From an uncultured Latescibacterota bacterium (GTDB taxonomy: Bacteria > Latescibacterota > UBA2968), in assembly GCA_951812755.1 (NCBI GenBank), contig OX638329.1, forward strand, positions 1,473,339 to 1,537,338: a stretch of DNA of 64,000 bases, given 5' to 3'. A model generated the notes under the pieces. The model saw nothing but the letters and a program-made list of their open reading frames with translations. It did no database searches and was not told the DNA's origin. Shown in pieces: positions 24,634 to 33,965 of the stretch. The position numbers and the translations under genes are program-made. Within the stretch, counting starts at the first letter, position 1; every line of letters begins with the position of its first letter.

Positions 24634-24996
24634 AAAAATTCTCCTTAATGAACTATCAGATAAAGCGATTCGTTAAAGCTATAGCTCAACGCACAGCGCG
24701 TGAGTCCGTCTCGCAGCAGACATCCATTGTCCATCCAAACTCGAAAGGCTACCTTCTTTTTTGTTTGCATACAAACGGTTTGCGCTGTGCAAGCCTCCCG
24801 GCGTTTGAGGGCGGCATTTTTTGCTTACTTTTTTTTGCTGTTGAAAAAAAGTAAGTCGCCGACGGCATAAAAAGAAAAATAGTAAAAAAACTCTATACGT
24901 CGTTGCACCACAACACGAGAATTATGCACACCCCTCATATATTTAGTGCCTGAAAATGATACACTATGTGTATGTTTTGTGCAATAGGATTGCAGA
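24634..24996. other. Intergenic with hairpins and right 20-bp direct repeat
   Basis: No credible gene; a 68-codon frame at 24648-24854 has low-complexity content. Features seen: a 12-pair hairpin, CTTACTTTTTTT at 24824 with AAAAAAAGTAAG ending 24855; a 9-base inverted pair, GCACAGCGC at 24691 and GCGCTGTGC at 24782; and the right copy of the 20-bp direct repeat at 24922-24941. Confidence 0.55.
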
Positions 24997-25635
24997 ATGA
25001 ATAAAAGAATTGACGTCAAACCCATGGTGATCGGTATTTCGGGAGGGTCTGCCGCGGGCAAAACGACCTTTACGGATATACTATCTGATAGGCTCGCAGA
25101 TTTTGGACCTGTCGTGCTCAATCAGGACAGCTATTTCCGCGATTGGTCAGCGCTGCCAGAAGACGAGCGCGAGATTAAGCGGACGTCAAACCATCCGCGG
25201 GCTGTGTTGTGGAAGCATCTGATCGCGCATGTTAAATGTTTGCGCGAAGGACAGGCGATTGAAGTACCACCGCCCGGTACACGCGCTTTTCGGCGAGGCA
25301 ATGATCCCCAAAAGATCGCGCCTGATAGACTAATTATTGTGGAGGGACACTTGATTTTTTCGCAAGAGGCTCTGCGGTCTTTGCTGGATATCAAGCTGTT
25401 TTTGGATGTGGATACACACGAACGGGTGCTCAGGCGTATGTTGCGCAATACAGGGAGTGGGATGTCACTGAAAGATGCTGTGGCATGGTATCGCCGGGAT
25501 GTCGTGCCCAATTATCGCATCTATACTGAGCCGACAAGTGCGTACGCGGATTTGATTGTGCCGTTTGAAGGAGATGTGCAAGTAGCTGTAGATGTGGTGG
25601 CAAATGGCGTGGAAAGGATGATTCACCATAGATAG
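24997..25635 (+). CDS. Uridine kinase-like P-loop protein
   Basis: A 212-residue protein with Walker A GGSAAGKTT at residues 16-24, followed by LNQDSYFRDW, which aligns with the DxDDFY-type nucleoside-binding region of uridine and phosphoribulokinase-like kinases. LIIVEGHLIFSQEALRSLLDIKLFLDVD and the RRMLRN Arg cluster match the lid region. Uridine kinase phosphorylates uridine and cytidine in pyrimidine salvage. The start at 24997 has a weak AGGA site; a start at the internal Met (MVIGISGG) is possible. It is the first gene after the accessory patch, 55 bases after the right direct repeat. Confidence 0.75.
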   Translation: MNKRIDVKPMVIGISGGSAAGKTTFTDILSDRLADFGPVVLNQDSYFRDWSALPEDEREIKRTSNHPRAVLWKHLIAHVKCLREGQAIEVPPPGTRAFRRGNDPQKIAPDRLIIVEGHLIFSQEALRSLLDIKLFLDVDTHERVLRRMLRNTGSGMSLKDAVAWYRRDVVPNYRIYTEPTSAYADLIVPFEGDVQVAVDVVANGVERMIHHR

Positions 25636-25716
25636 CAATATGGCTTGCCTCGCGTGTGTTCAGGTCGTAAATTTGTCTGTGCATACATTACGAGTCAACG
25701 AAAGGAGATGATCGCT

Positions 25717-26544
25717 ATGACTGTTCAATCCGATTGGGCTGTTCTCTCAGATGAACAGCGCCAGTTTTTTGACGACAATGGGTATCTCATGATTGAAGAC
25801 GCGCTACCGCCCGATGTTGTTGCCGAACTCAACGCGGCGGCGGATGAGATTTACGACCGGGAAAAGGCTGAGGGTCGCCTGGAGAAAACTGGCAAGCTCA
25901 ATTTGCGGAACTGCATTGTGCATCACGATGCTTTTCTTCAGTTGCTCGACTGGCCGACTACGGCTCCCCTGGCGTGGCAGATTCTCAACTGGAATATCCA
26001 GATGATTACCTCGCACCTCATTGTTTTGCCCTCTGGCCCAGAGCCTCCGGAAGAGGTAAAGCGCAAGGGTGGGTATCACCGCGATGGCGGTTCGTCTTCT
26101 CGGGAGATGACCGAACCCCATCCGCGCATTTTGCTCAAAATTGCCTATGCCATCAGCGACCAGACAGATCCCGCATCAGGGGCGACGCAACTCGTGCCCG
26201 GGAGCAATCGGCTATTTGGCAGGCCTGCGATTGATCCGGCGACGGGGCATCCGAGGGGGGCGATCAATATGAATGTCAAGGCGGGTTCGGCATTCATTTT
26301 TGAACAGCGCACCTATCACGGTATTGGCAGAAATTGGTCGGGTTTTCCGCGCAAGACCATTTTTATGGGCTATGCGTATCGCTGGGTCAAGCCTATGGAT
26401 TATATCAATATGCCCGATGAACTCGTTGCCCGCGCAAATCCCATTCAAAAACAACTCCTGGGCGCGGTCTCCGATCCGCTGAGTTTTTATATTCCGCAAG
26501 CACAAGATGTGCCTCTCAAAGAGCTTGTGGAAAATGGTGTTTGA
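25717..26544 (+). CDS. Phytanoyl-CoA dioxygenase (PhyH) family protein
   Basis: A 275-residue Fe(II)/2-oxoglutarate oxygenase. The facial triad begins with H121-x-D123 (GGYHRDGGSSS) and the distal His is in EQRTYHGIGRNWSG, with following Arg and Lys. IAYAISDQTDPASGATQLVPGSNR is the typical strand between them. The ATG at 25717 is chosen since AAAGGAG lies nine bases before it; an upstream in-frame ATG at 25708 abuts the site and one at 25645 is too early. It belongs to the same family as the two genes at 10.3-11.9 kb but is not close in sequence. Substrate unknown. Confidence 0.87.
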   Translation: MTVQSDWAVLSDEQRQFFDDNGYLMIEDALPPDVVAELNAAADEIYDREKAEGRLEKTGKLNLRNCIVHHDAFLQLLDWPTTAPLAWQILNWNIQMITSHLIVLPSGPEPPEEVKRKGGYHRDGGSSSREMTEPHPRILLKIAYAISDQTDPASGATQLVPGSNRLFGRPAIDPATGHPRGAINMNVKAGSAFIFEQRTYHGIGRNWSGFPRKTIFMGYAYRWVKPMDYINMPDELVARANPIQKQLLGAVSDPLSFYIPQAQDVPLKELVENGV

Positions 26545-26565
26545 TGGGCGAAAAATTTTTCGCCC

Positions 26566-28272
26566 CTACTCGTCTGTAACACACCCCTCGGAAGCCGTTT
26601 TTACGTTTTTGATGTATTTGTAAAGGGTGCCGCGGTTGGCTTTGTACGGCGGTTGGGTCCAGGTTGCACGGCGTTTTTCGAGTTCTTCGGCAGAGACATC
26701 CATGTTGATCTCTCCTTTTTGACTGTCGATGGTGACCTGGTCGCCGGTTTGGACGAGGGCGATGGGGCCGCCTTCGATGGCTTCGGGAACGACGTGGCCG
26801 ATGAGAAAGCCGTGCGATCCGCCCGAAAAACGTCCATCGGTAATCAGCGCCACATCCTGTACCAGTCCTGCGCCGGCCAATGCGGACGTGGGGGTGAGCA
26901 TTTCCGGCATGCCGGGTCCGCCTTTGGGACCTTCGTAGCGGATAATGATGACATTGCCTTTTTCGATCTTGCCCTGTTCGAGGGCGGCGAGCATGTCTTC
27001 CTCGCAGTCGAATACATTGGCCGCACCTTTGAAAACCTCGCCTTCTTTGCCTGTGATTTTTCCGACTGAACCTTCCGGTGCCAAATTCCCACGCAAAATT
27101 TGTAAGTGTCCCGTTGGTTTGATGGGGTCATTAAAGGGGCTTACGATGTCTTGCTGTCCTTCTCCCGTGCCATAAGGGGGAAGGCCTTTTATATCGGCGA
27201 GATTTTCGGCAATTGTTTTGCCCGTTACGGTCATCTGGTCGCCGTCAATGAGGTCGGCGTCGAGGAGGAGTTTCATCATTGCGGGTGTTCCGCCGATGTC
27301 GTGAAGCTCTTCCATGACGTAACGGCCGGAGGGTTTGAGGTCACACAGGAGGGGTGTTTCGTTGGATATTTGCTGAAATTCATCGATGTTGAGGTCTATG
27401 TCATAAGCTCTGGCAATGGCGAGCAGATGGAGCACGAGGTTGGTGGATCCGCCCGTGACGATGGCGAGGCGGATGGCGTTGAGAAAGGATTGCTTGGTGA
27501 CGATGTCGCGCGGTTTGAGGTCGGCTTCGAGCAGGGCGCGAACAGCGTGACCGGCGTGGATACATTCGGCGTGTTTGTCGGGGTCTTCGGCGGGTGTGCA
27601 CGAAGAATAGGGCAGGGAGAGGCCCATGCACTCGATGGCGCTGGCCATGGTATTGGCGGTGTACATGCCGCCGCAAGCACCGGCACCCGGACAGGCGTGT
27701 TCGACAATTTCCTGGCGTTCGGTATCGCTGAGCGAGTCTGTGAGAAATTCGCCGTAGCTTTGAAAGGCAGAGATGATGTCGAGTTTGCGTTCTTCACCTT
27801 GAATGGTGGCGCAACCGGGCTTTATTGTGCCGCCGTAGATCATCAAGGCAGGACGGTTGAGGCGGCCCATTGCCATGACGACGCCGGGCATGTTTTTGTC
27901 GCAGCCGGGCAATGCGATCAGGCCATCGTACCACTGCGCTCCCATGAGGGTTTCGATAGAGTCCGCTATGAGATCGCGGGATTGGAGGGAATAGGACATG
28001 CCATCTGTGCCCATGGATATGCCGTCGGATACGCCGATGGTGTTGAAGCGCATGCCAACGCACTCGGCTTCGGTGACGCCTTTTTTGGTTTCGGCGGCGA
28101 GGTCGTTGAGGTGCATGTTGCAGGGGTTGCCTTCGTACCAGACCGAGGCGATGCCGACCTGTGCTTTGTCCATGTCGGCGCGCGTCAGTCCCGTGGCATA
28201 GAGCATGGCCTGCGATCCGCCCTGGGATTTTTTTTGGGTGATTTGTGAGCTGTATTTATTCAGTTTTGCCAT
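26566..28272 (-). CDS. ilvD: Dihydroxy-acid dehydratase
   Basis: A 568-residue Fe-S dehydratase that makes 2-oxoisovalerate and 2-oxo-3-methylvalerate in valine, isoleucine and leucine synthesis. The three cluster cysteines are visible: C51 in EGNPCNMHL, one in [10 protein letters not shown], and one in [15 protein letters not shown]. The C-terminal [19 protein letters not shown] is the conserved Mg/substrate loop. Length matches the roughly 560-residue IlvD type. The ATG at 28272 has AAGGAA; the frame extends upstream without a site. No other branched-chain genes are adjacent. Sugar-acid dehydratases share the fold, but the motif set fits IlvD best. Confidence 0.92.
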   Translation of the reverse strand: MAKLNKYSSQITQKKSQGGSQAMLYATGLTRADMDKAQVGIASVWYEGNPCNMHLNDLAAETKKGVTEAECVGMRFNTIGVSDGISMGTDGMSYSLQSRDLIADSIETLMGAQWYDGLIALPGCDKNMPGVVMAMGRLNRPALMIYGGTIKPGCATIQGEERKLDIISAFQSYGEFLTDSLSDTERQEIVEHACPGAGACGGMYTANTMASAIECMGLSLPYSSCTPAEDPDKHAECIHAGHAVRALLEADLKPRDIVTKQSFLNAIRLAIVTGGSTNLVLHLLAIARAYDIDLNIDEFQQISNETPLLCDLKPSGRYVMEELHDIGGTPAMMKLLLDADLIDGDQMTVTGKTIAENLADIKGLPPYGTGEGQQDIVSPFNDPIKPTGHLQILRGNLAPEGSVGKITGKEGEVFKGAANVFDCEEDMLAALEQGKIEKGNVIIIRYEGPKGGPGMPEMLTPTSALAGAGLVQDVALITDGRFSGGSHGFLIGHVVPEAIEGGPIALVQTGDQVTIDSQKGEINMDVSAEELEKRRATWTQPPYKANRGTLYKYIKNVKTASEGCVTDE

Positions 28273-28462
28273 TGAAGAGTTCCTTTTAATAAGAAGTAAG
28301 AAGTAACAAGGAAGAAGTAAGAAGGCCGCCCAATACCGCCACACCGGAGTTGATCTCTGCCTGTTAGCCTTTTAATCGGTGGTTGCTTTTACGCATTGTC
28401 TTATTTTTCCGAGGTTGTAATTTAACCGATTTGTGGGAGATGTGTCAACAAGGGTGTGAAAT

Positions 28463-28993
28463 ATGGCTGACTATGTGTTGCAGGATTATTTGCGCGTGGG
28501 ACTGGATCTGGTGTTTGTGGGGTTTAATCCGAGCTTAAGATCTGCGGAAATAGGGTATTATTATGCCGGGCGCGGCAATCAGTTTTGGCCGTTTTTGTAC
28601 GAGGTCGGGTTGACAGATCGATTGTTGGAGCCGCGGGAAGATGCGACTATTTTGGATTATAATATCGGGCTGACAGATATTGTGAAGGGGCGAGCGACGC
28701 GGGGGATTGGAGATCTGACGGATAGTGATTATGTGTCGGGTTTTGAATTGTTGAGGGAAAAAATGCGGAGGTATCGACCGCGGGTGATTTGTTTTAATGG
28801 GAAGAGCGGATATGCTAAGGTGATGGGTGGGAAGCGAGATTACGGTTTGCAAGATGAGTTATTGGAAGGCGCGAAGCTGTTTCTCGCACCGTCAACGAGT
28901 GGTGCGCTGCCCATGCCGAGGGTTGAGAAATTGCGGTATTACCGAGAGTTGAAGTCTTTTGTTGATGTTTGTGTCCAACCTGTGAAGGAGTGA
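28463..28993 (+). CDS. mug: Mismatch-specific uracil/thymine DNA glycosylase (Mug/TDG family)
   Basis: A 176-residue base-excision repair glycosylase that removes uracil or thymine opposite guanine. Family motifs are GFNPSLRSAEIG (motif 1, with Asn as the water-activating residue), GRGNQFWPFLYEVG, YNIGLTDIV and the C-terminal APSTSGALPMPR, where the loop inserts into DNA. Length fits Mug proteins (about 165-190). It ends 2 bases before the sulfatase start, with AAGGAG overlapping its end, so the two genes are co-transcribed despite unrelated functions. Divergent from ilvD. Confidence 0.88.
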   Translation: MADYVLQDYLRVGLDLVFVGFNPSLRSAEIGYYYAGRGNQFWPFLYEVGLTDRLLEPREDATILDYNIGLTDIVKGRATRGIGDLTDSDYVSGFELLREKMRRYRPRVICFNGKSGYAKVMGGKRDYGLQDELLEGAKLFLAPSTSGALPMPRVEKLRYYRELKSFVDVCVQPVKE

Positions 28994-28995
28994 AG

Positions 28996-30414
28996 ATGAA
29001 GCGACCGAATATTTTGTTTGTGATGACCGATGACCACACGCCGCGCGAGATGAGCAGTTATGGCAATCCGATTTTGCATACGCCCAATCTGGATCGCGTT
29101 GGGAATGAGGGTACGCGGTTTAACAATTGTTTTTCGACTAACGCATTGTGCGCGCCTGCGCGGGGTACGGTGCTGACGGGCTGTTTTTCACATGTCCACG
29201 GTATTCGGGGAAATTCCGAGAGGGCCGATGCGATTGAGAATCTGGATCCGAATGTGCCGACGTTTCCCGAATTGCTTCGCGCCGCGGGATACAAGACTGC
29301 GTTGTTTGGCAAGTATCATATCCGGCAGGATCCGCGTGGGTTTGATACGTGGTGTATTCATCCCGGGCAGGGCGTGTATTTTGATCCGACGTATATCGAT
29401 AATGGGAAGGAAGTCGTAAAGGAGGGGTATGCTACAGATATAACGACGGATATGGCACTTGAATTTTTGAAGGGGTTGGATGGTGAGCAGCCCTTTTGTC
29501 TGGTGTATCAGTTTAAGGCGCCGCATCGACCGTTTACGCCAGCACCCCGGCACGCGCATCTTTTTGAGGATATTGAGATTCCTCAGCCGGAGACATATCG
29601 CGATGATTTTGCGACGCGAAAAATTGCGGCTCTGGCAGAAGATATGAAGTTTGATATTAGTCTGGCGCCCGATTATGACGATATACCCGAGGGCTTGAGT
29701 GACGAGGAAAAGAAGGATTGGATTTACCAGCGTTTTATGAAGGATCGGTATCGCACGATTTACGGGGTGGATGAGAACCTGGGGCGGGTGCTGGATTATC
29801 TGGATGAGACGGATCAGGCTGACGATACGCTGGTGATTTACACGTCGGATCACGGGTATTTTTTGGGTGATTACGGATGGTACGACAAGCGGTTTATGTA
29901 CGAGCCGTCGATTCGCATTCCGCTGGTGGTGCGTTATCCAAATGGGGGTATAAGCGGGAATGTGACCGATGCGTTGGTAATGAATGTGGATTTCGCGCCG
30001 ACGATTCTGGATTTTGCGGGTGTCGAGATTCCCGAAGGCGTGCAGGGCGAGAGTTTGCGTCCACTGCTCCAGGGGACAGAACCCGATGATTGGCGCAGGT
30101 CTGTTTATTACGCCTATTTTGAAGATTCGTGGGTGTTGCACGGCAAGGGGGCAGAGGCGATGTCAGAGCCGTCGTTTCAGTATTTTACGCCGCACCGTAT
30201 TGGCCCGCACCGCGGCGTGCGTACAGACCGCTACAAGCTGATTGAATATTATGCCGAGGGCGATTACTGGGAGTTGTTCGATTTGCAAGAAGATCCCAAT
30301 GAATTGCGGAATGTGTATGAAGACGCCGCGTATGCAGATCTGGTGATGGATTTAAAGGCTGAGTTGCGGAGGTTGCAGGTGCGGTATGGGGATTTGGAGG
30401 AAGACAGTCGTTAG
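28996..30414 (+). CDS. Sulfatase, formylglycine-dependent
   Basis: A 472-residue sulfatase. MKRPNILFVMTDDHTPREMSSYG contains the metal-binding TDDH pair, CAPAR at residues 52-56 carries the Cys to be converted to formylglycine, and YTSDHGYFLGDYGWYDKRF holds later metal and sulfate ligands. KYHIRQDPRGFDTW resembles choline-sulfatase and other cytoplasmic branches. No signal peptide. The ATG at 28996 is preferred over 28969 because AAGGAG lies 7 bases before it, overlapping the glycosylase stop. It differs clearly from the sulfatase at 1405. The substrate cannot be told. Confidence 0.9.
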   Translation: MKRPNILFVMTDDHTPREMSSYGNPILHTPNLDRVGNEGTRFNNCFSTNALCAPARGTVLTGCFSHVHGIRGNSERADAIENLDPNVPTFPELLRAAGYKTALFGKYHIRQDPRGFDTWCIHPGQGVYFDPTYIDNGKEVVKEGYATDITTDMALEFLKGLDGEQPFCLVYQFKAPHRPFTPAPRHAHLFEDIEIPQPETYRDDFATRKIAALAEDMKFDISLAPDYDDIPEGLSDEEKKDWIYQRFMKDRYRTIYGVDENLGRVLDYLDETDQADDTLVIYTSDHGYFLGDYGWYDKRFMYEPSIRIPLVVRYPNGGISGNVTDALVMNVDFAPTILDFAGVEIPEGVQGESLRPLLQGTEPDDWRRSVYYAYFEDSWVLHGKGAEAMSEPSFQYFTPHRIGPHRGVRTDRYKLIEYYAEGDYWELFDLQEDPNELRNVYEDAAYADLVMDLKAELRRLQVRYGDLEEDSR

Positions 30415-30460
30415 GAGTAGGAGATTTTTGCACGATAGCTCTTGATATGAAGTTCAAAAA

Positions 30461-30481
30461 GATATATACTTTGATATATAC
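30461..30481. promoter_or_regulatory. Possible VapBC operator
   Basis: GATATATAC occurs twice (30461 and 30473), spaced 12 bases apart centre to centre, about 35 bases upstream of the antitoxin start. AT-rich repeats like this are common autoregulatory sites of toxin-antitoxin operons. There is no further support. Confidence 0.35.
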
Positions 30482-30516
30482 CAAATGTGTCGGATTATTT
30501 TAATTAGGAGATAGAT

Positions 30517-30747
30517 ATGAAAACGGCGAAACTATTTGCAAATGGAAGAAGTCAGGCTGTTCGCTTGCCAAAGGAATTTCGGTTTGAGGGTTCCGAAGTC
30601 TATATCAGGCGATTGGGAAAGATGGTTGTTCTTTTGCCTCGGGATGATCCCTGGGCACCCCTTATTGAAAGTTTGGATATGTTCAGCGATGATTTCATGG
30701 CAGAACGCAATCAGCCTGTGGAACAACAAACGCGAGATAATTTGTGA
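30517..30747 (+). CDS. vapB: VapB-type antitoxin (AbrB/SpoVT-like swapped-hairpin)
   Basis: A 76-residue antitoxin. The N-terminal MKTAKLFANGRSQAVRLPKEFRF is the AbrB-like DNA-binding hairpin of VapB proteins (pattern NGxSQAVRLPKEF). The C-terminal DDPWAPLIESLDMFSDDFM would wrap the toxin. TAGGAG precedes the ATG. Its stop overlaps the toxin start by one base (TGATG), giving coupled translation. Known VapB proteins bind their own promoter together with VapC; a repeated GATATATAC lies upstream. Confidence 0.92.
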   Translation: MKTAKLFANGRSQAVRLPKEFRFEGSEVYIRRLGKMVVLLPRDDPWAPLIESLDMFSDDFMAERNQPVEQQTRDNL

Positions 30748-31148
30748 TGCGTTATATGCTCGATACTGATATCTGTATCTATATAATGAAAAAAAAGCCC
30801 GTCCAGATTATTCAGAAATTTCGGATGATGGATGTAGCAGATATTGGAATTTCTTCTATCACTTTGAGTGAATTGGAATACGGCGTTGAAAAGAGTAGAA
30901 ATAGAGAACGAAATCGGTTTGCATTGACCCATTTTCTGGCCCCGCTTCAAATTGTATCTTATAATGTTCGGGCTGCACAGAAATACGGTTTTATCCGCAG
31001 TCATTTGGAAAAGCAGGGCCAACCAATCGGACCGTTAGATACTTTGATCGCTGCACATGCGCTATCTTTGGATTGTATCTTTGTCACCAATAACGCAAGT
31101 GAATTCAAGCGCGTTCCAAATTTAACTGTAGAAAACTGGATGGCCTAA
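30747..31148 (+). CDS. vapC: VapC-type PIN-domain toxin ribonuclease
   Basis: A 133-residue PIN-domain protein. Acidic metal ligands are in place: D6 (MLDTDICIY), E42 (TLSELEYG) and D98 (GPLDTLIAAHA). The final motif reads TNNASEF, where many VapC proteins have TRNxxDF. Length and arrangement are standard for VapBC type II systems, in which the toxin cleaves tRNA or rRNA. The ATG overlaps the antitoxin stop. All catalytic residues are present, so the toxin is likely active. It converges on lpdA, with only 12 bases between the stops. Confidence 0.93.
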   Translation: MRYMLDTDICIYIMKKKPVQIIQKFRMMDVADIGISSITLSELEYGVEKSRNRERNRFALTHFLAPLQIVSYNVRAAQKYGFIRSHLEKQGQPIGPLDTLIAAHALSLDCIFVTNNASEFKRVPNLTVENWMA

Positions 31149-31160
31149 ATTGCGTTGTTT

Positions 31161-32573
31161 TTATTTTTTTGGCATGTAAACATCGGTCGCGGAGCCGAGG
31201 TGGATTTCTGAGGCAATGCCGATGGATTCGGCGAGTGAGGGGTGGGGGTGAATGGTGTGGGCAATGTCTTCGGCGACGGCAGCCATTTCAATGGCGAACG
31301 CGCCTTCGGCGATGAGGTCGCCCGCGTTTGGTCCCACGATGCCCATGCCGAGTACGCGCTGGGTATAGGGATCGACAATGAGCTTGGTTTGGCCTTCGAT
31401 GCGCCCAATTGCATGCGCTTTGCCCAGAGCGGCCCAGGGGAAGCGTACGATATCGACTTTTCGGTTTTGTTCGCGGGCGTCGGTTTCGGTCAGGCCCACC
31501 CATGCAATTTCGGGATCGGTGTACACAACTGAGGGAATGAGTGCGTCAAAAGACGCGGGTTCACCGGCGAGAACTTCGGCGGCGATTTTGCCTTCGTGCG
31601 CGGCTTTGTGGGCAAGGCCGGGACCTGGAATAGCATCGCCGATTGCAAAGAGACGGGGATCGTTTGTTCGCATCTGCGAATCGACTTCGATGAACCCGTG
31701 GTCATTGGGTTCTATGTCCGTGTTTTCAAGGCCGATATTATCTGTATTCGGGCGTCGGCCAATGCAGAGGAGGACGCGGTCGAATATTTCGGATGTTTTT
31801 GCTCCTTCGCCTTCCCAGTGTACTTCAATACCGGTATTGACTTCTTCGATATGCGTGACGCGCGTGCGGGTGTGTATGGCGCTGAATGCCTGACGCAATC
31901 GGGTTTCGAGGGGTTTGATCAGATCGGGATCGGTGCCGGGCAAGAGGGTGTCGGTCATTTCGACGACTGTGACGGTGCTTCCCAATGCGGCGTAAACACT
32001 GCCGAGTTCGAGTCCGATGATGCCTCCGCCAACAACGAGAAGGCTTTTGGGTATTTCGTCGAGATCGAGCGCTGTTGTCGAGTCCAAAATGCGCGGTGTG
32101 TCGAGCGCGAAAATTGGGAGGGAAATAGGGCGTGACCCCGTGGCGATGATGGCGTGTTCAAATTCTACGCGGTCGATATCTCCATCACCTGAGATAGATG
32201 CGCTTTGCGAATTCTCAAATTGCGCGTAGCCCGTCAGGTGGGTGACTTTGCGCTGGCGCACCAGACCGGATAGACCGGTCGAGAGGCGGGTGATGATGTT
32301 GTCTTTCCAGCCTCGAAGGGCGTCCAGATCGATTTTGGGATCGCCAAAGGTGAGGCCATAAGTTCTTGCTTCACTGGCTTCGGTGATGAGTTCGGCAACG
32401 TGGAGCAGGGCTTTGGATGGGATGCACCCGCGCAATAAGCAGGTGCCACCGAGGCTGTCGTCGGCATTGACGAGAGTAACTTGCAGACCCAGGTCAGCAG
32501 CGCGAAAGGCCGCTGTATATCCGCCGGGACCGCCGCCTATGACGAGGAGATCGGTTTTGTGCGTTTCGGCCAT
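31161..32573 (-). CDS. lpdA: Dihydrolipoyl dehydrogenase (E3)
   Basis: A 470-residue flavoprotein that reoxidises dihydrolipoamide in 2-oxoacid dehydrogenase complexes. FAD motif VIGGGPGGYTAA at residues 11-22, redox disulphide C45-C50 in GGTCLLRGCIPSK, NAD motif VVGGGIIGLELG in the middle, and the active-site HPHPSLAES near the C-terminus. It lies 14 bases downstream of the E2 gene and is the last gene of the pyruvate dehydrogenase cluster. Cytoplasmic. All catalytic residues are intact. Confidence 0.94.
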   Translation of the reverse strand: MAETHKTDLLVIGGGPGGYTAAFRAADLGLQVTLVNADDSLGGTCLLRGCIPSKALLHVAELITEASEARTYGLTFGDPKIDLDALRGWKDNIITRLSTGLSGLVRQRKVTHLTGYAQFENSQSASISGDGDIDRVEFEHAIIATGSRPISLPIFALDTPRILDSTTALDLDEIPKSLLVVGGGIIGLELGSVYAALGSTVTVVEMTDTLLPGTDPDLIKPLETRLRQAFSAIHTRTRVTHIEEVNTGIEVHWEGEGAKTSEIFDRVLLCIGRRPNTDNIGLENTDIEPNDHGFIEVDSQMRTNDPRLFAIGDAIPGPGLAHKAAHEGKIAAEVLAGEPASFDALIPSVVYTDPEIAWVGLTETDAREQNRKVDIVRFPWAALGKAHAIGRIEGQTKLIVDPYTQRVLGMGIVGPNAGDLIAEGAFAIEMAAVAEDIAHTIHPHPSLAESIGIASEIHLGSATDVYMPKK

Positions 32574-32587
32574 GTGATTTCTCCAGT

Positions 32588-33847
32588 TTATCCGCCCATG
32601 AGCATGAGTTCTGGGTTTTCGAGCGCATCGACGATTTTTCGCATAAATCGCGCACCGTCGGCGCCGTCAATAACGCAGTGATCATAAGACAGTGCCAGGG
32701 GCATGATGAGGCGAGGTTCGATGCGCCCTTCGCGCACGGTGGCTTCTTCTCTGGCGCGTCCAAGTCCCATAATTGCAACTTCGGGGTGATTGACAATGGG
32801 GGTAAATTCGCCCACGCCCAGGCTGCCCAGGTTGGTGACGGTGAATGTGCCGCCTTGTAATTCGTCGAGGCCAATTTTGTTGGTGCGTGCGCGGTTGCTG
32901 ATGTCGCCGAGTTCGAGAGCCAGTTCCAGGATGTCTTTGCGATCGACGTCTTTGATGACGGGAACGAGTAAGCCGCGCTCGGTGTCAACGGCGATGCCGA
33001 GGTTATAGTAGTGTTTGAGAATAATCTCATTGGCTCCGGCATCGAGGCTGGCGTTGAATTGCGGAAAGGTCTTGAGCGCGGTGATGATTGCTTTTAGCGC
33101 GAGGACGGTCGGCGTCAGTTTGGCCCCCGATGCTTCGGTTTTGGCTTTGTTGCGCTGCCGAAATGCTTCGAGATCTGTGACATCTGCGCGATCAAATTGA
33201 GTGACATGAGCCACCTGTTGCCAGGCCTGGCTCATATTTTTTGCAATAATCTGCCGAACTCTGCTGAGGGGTTGGCGTTCGATGTTGCCCCATCTCGAGA
33301 AGTCGGGTAATTCGACAGGTGCTGTTGGTGCGATACCACCTGTTTGCCGATCGCGCACAGCGGCTTTGACATCGTCTTGTGAGATGCGTCCGCCGGGTCC
33401 TGAGCCAGCGACCTGTGTGAGATCTACGCCGAGTTCTCGCGCGAGCCGCCGCGTGGATGGGGCTGCGGGAATGGGGTCGCCGTTGGATGTGGGGGCAGGT
33501 GGCCTGGAAGGTGTTGGTGCGGGAGCTTTGGCGGTGGGTACGGGTTCTTCTTTTGATGCAGGAGCTGGTGCTTCGGCTTCCGGCTCAGGGGCTGTCGGGA
33601 CGGATTGTTCGCCTTCTTCAACGGAGATCAGCAAGCTGCCCACGGGCACGCGGTCTCCGGCACTGATGTGTATTTTTGTGACGGTGCCAGCAACACTGCT
33701 GGGTACTTCAACGAGGGCTTTGTCGGTTTCGAGTTCGACTACGCTCTGATCGATTTCAACGGTGTCGCCCTCGGCAACAAGTACGCCGACAACATCGCCA
33801 GCTTCCACACCTTCGCCGAGATCGGGAAGTTTAAATTCGGTTGCCAC
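32588..33847 (-). CDS. aceF: Dihydrolipoamide acetyltransferase (pyruvate dehydrogenase E2)
   Basis: A 419-residue E2. One N-terminal lipoyl domain (VELETDKALVEVPSS, lipoyl Lys43), a Pro/Ala-rich linker of about 50 residues, a peripheral-subunit-binding domain (STRRLARELGVDLTQV then GRISQDDVKAAV), a second linker, and the catalytic domain ending LALSYDHCVIDGADGARFM with the active-site His. It has a single lipoyl domain, where enteric AceF has three. The substrate is assigned as pyruvate from the homodimeric E1 gene upstream; the NYN gene lies between E1 and E2. Confidence 0.92.
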   Translation of the reverse strand: MATEFKLPDLGEGVEAGDVVGVLVAEGDTVEIDQSVVELETDKALVEVPSSVAGTVTKIHISAGDRVPVGSLLISVEEGEQSVPTAPEPEAEAPAPASKEEPVPTAKAPAPTPSRPPAPTSNGDPIPAAPSTRRLARELGVDLTQVAGSGPGGRISQDDVKAAVRDRQTGGIAPTAPVELPDFSRWGNIERQPLSRVRQIIAKNMSQAWQQVAHVTQFDRADVTDLEAFRQRNKAKTEASGAKLTPTVLALKAIITALKTFPQFNASLDAGANEIILKHYYNLGIAVDTERGLLVPVIKDVDRKDILELALELGDISNRARTNKIGLDELQGGTFTVTNLGSLGVGEFTPIVNHPEVAIMGLGRAREEATVREGRIEPRLIMPLALSYDHCVIDGADGARFMRKIVDALENPELMLMGG

Positions 33848-33965
33848 GAGATTTCCTTTCTACGCAACGAGGTATAGACATAAGGAATATAAAATGTAAG
33901 AATATTACCACTTTATGTCATTGCATTCTTGCGTGCCAAATTTCGATTCGCTAAAAGTTCTTTTT

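Noticed and set aside
24648-24854. 68-codon + strand frame
   Set aside because: Low-complexity content, no ribosome site, and it runs through hairpins and T tracts.
27106-28248. 380-codon + strand frame opposite ilvD
   Set aside because: It is the antisense shadow of ilvD; the ilvD frame carries all Fe-S cysteine motifs and the antisense product resembles nothing.
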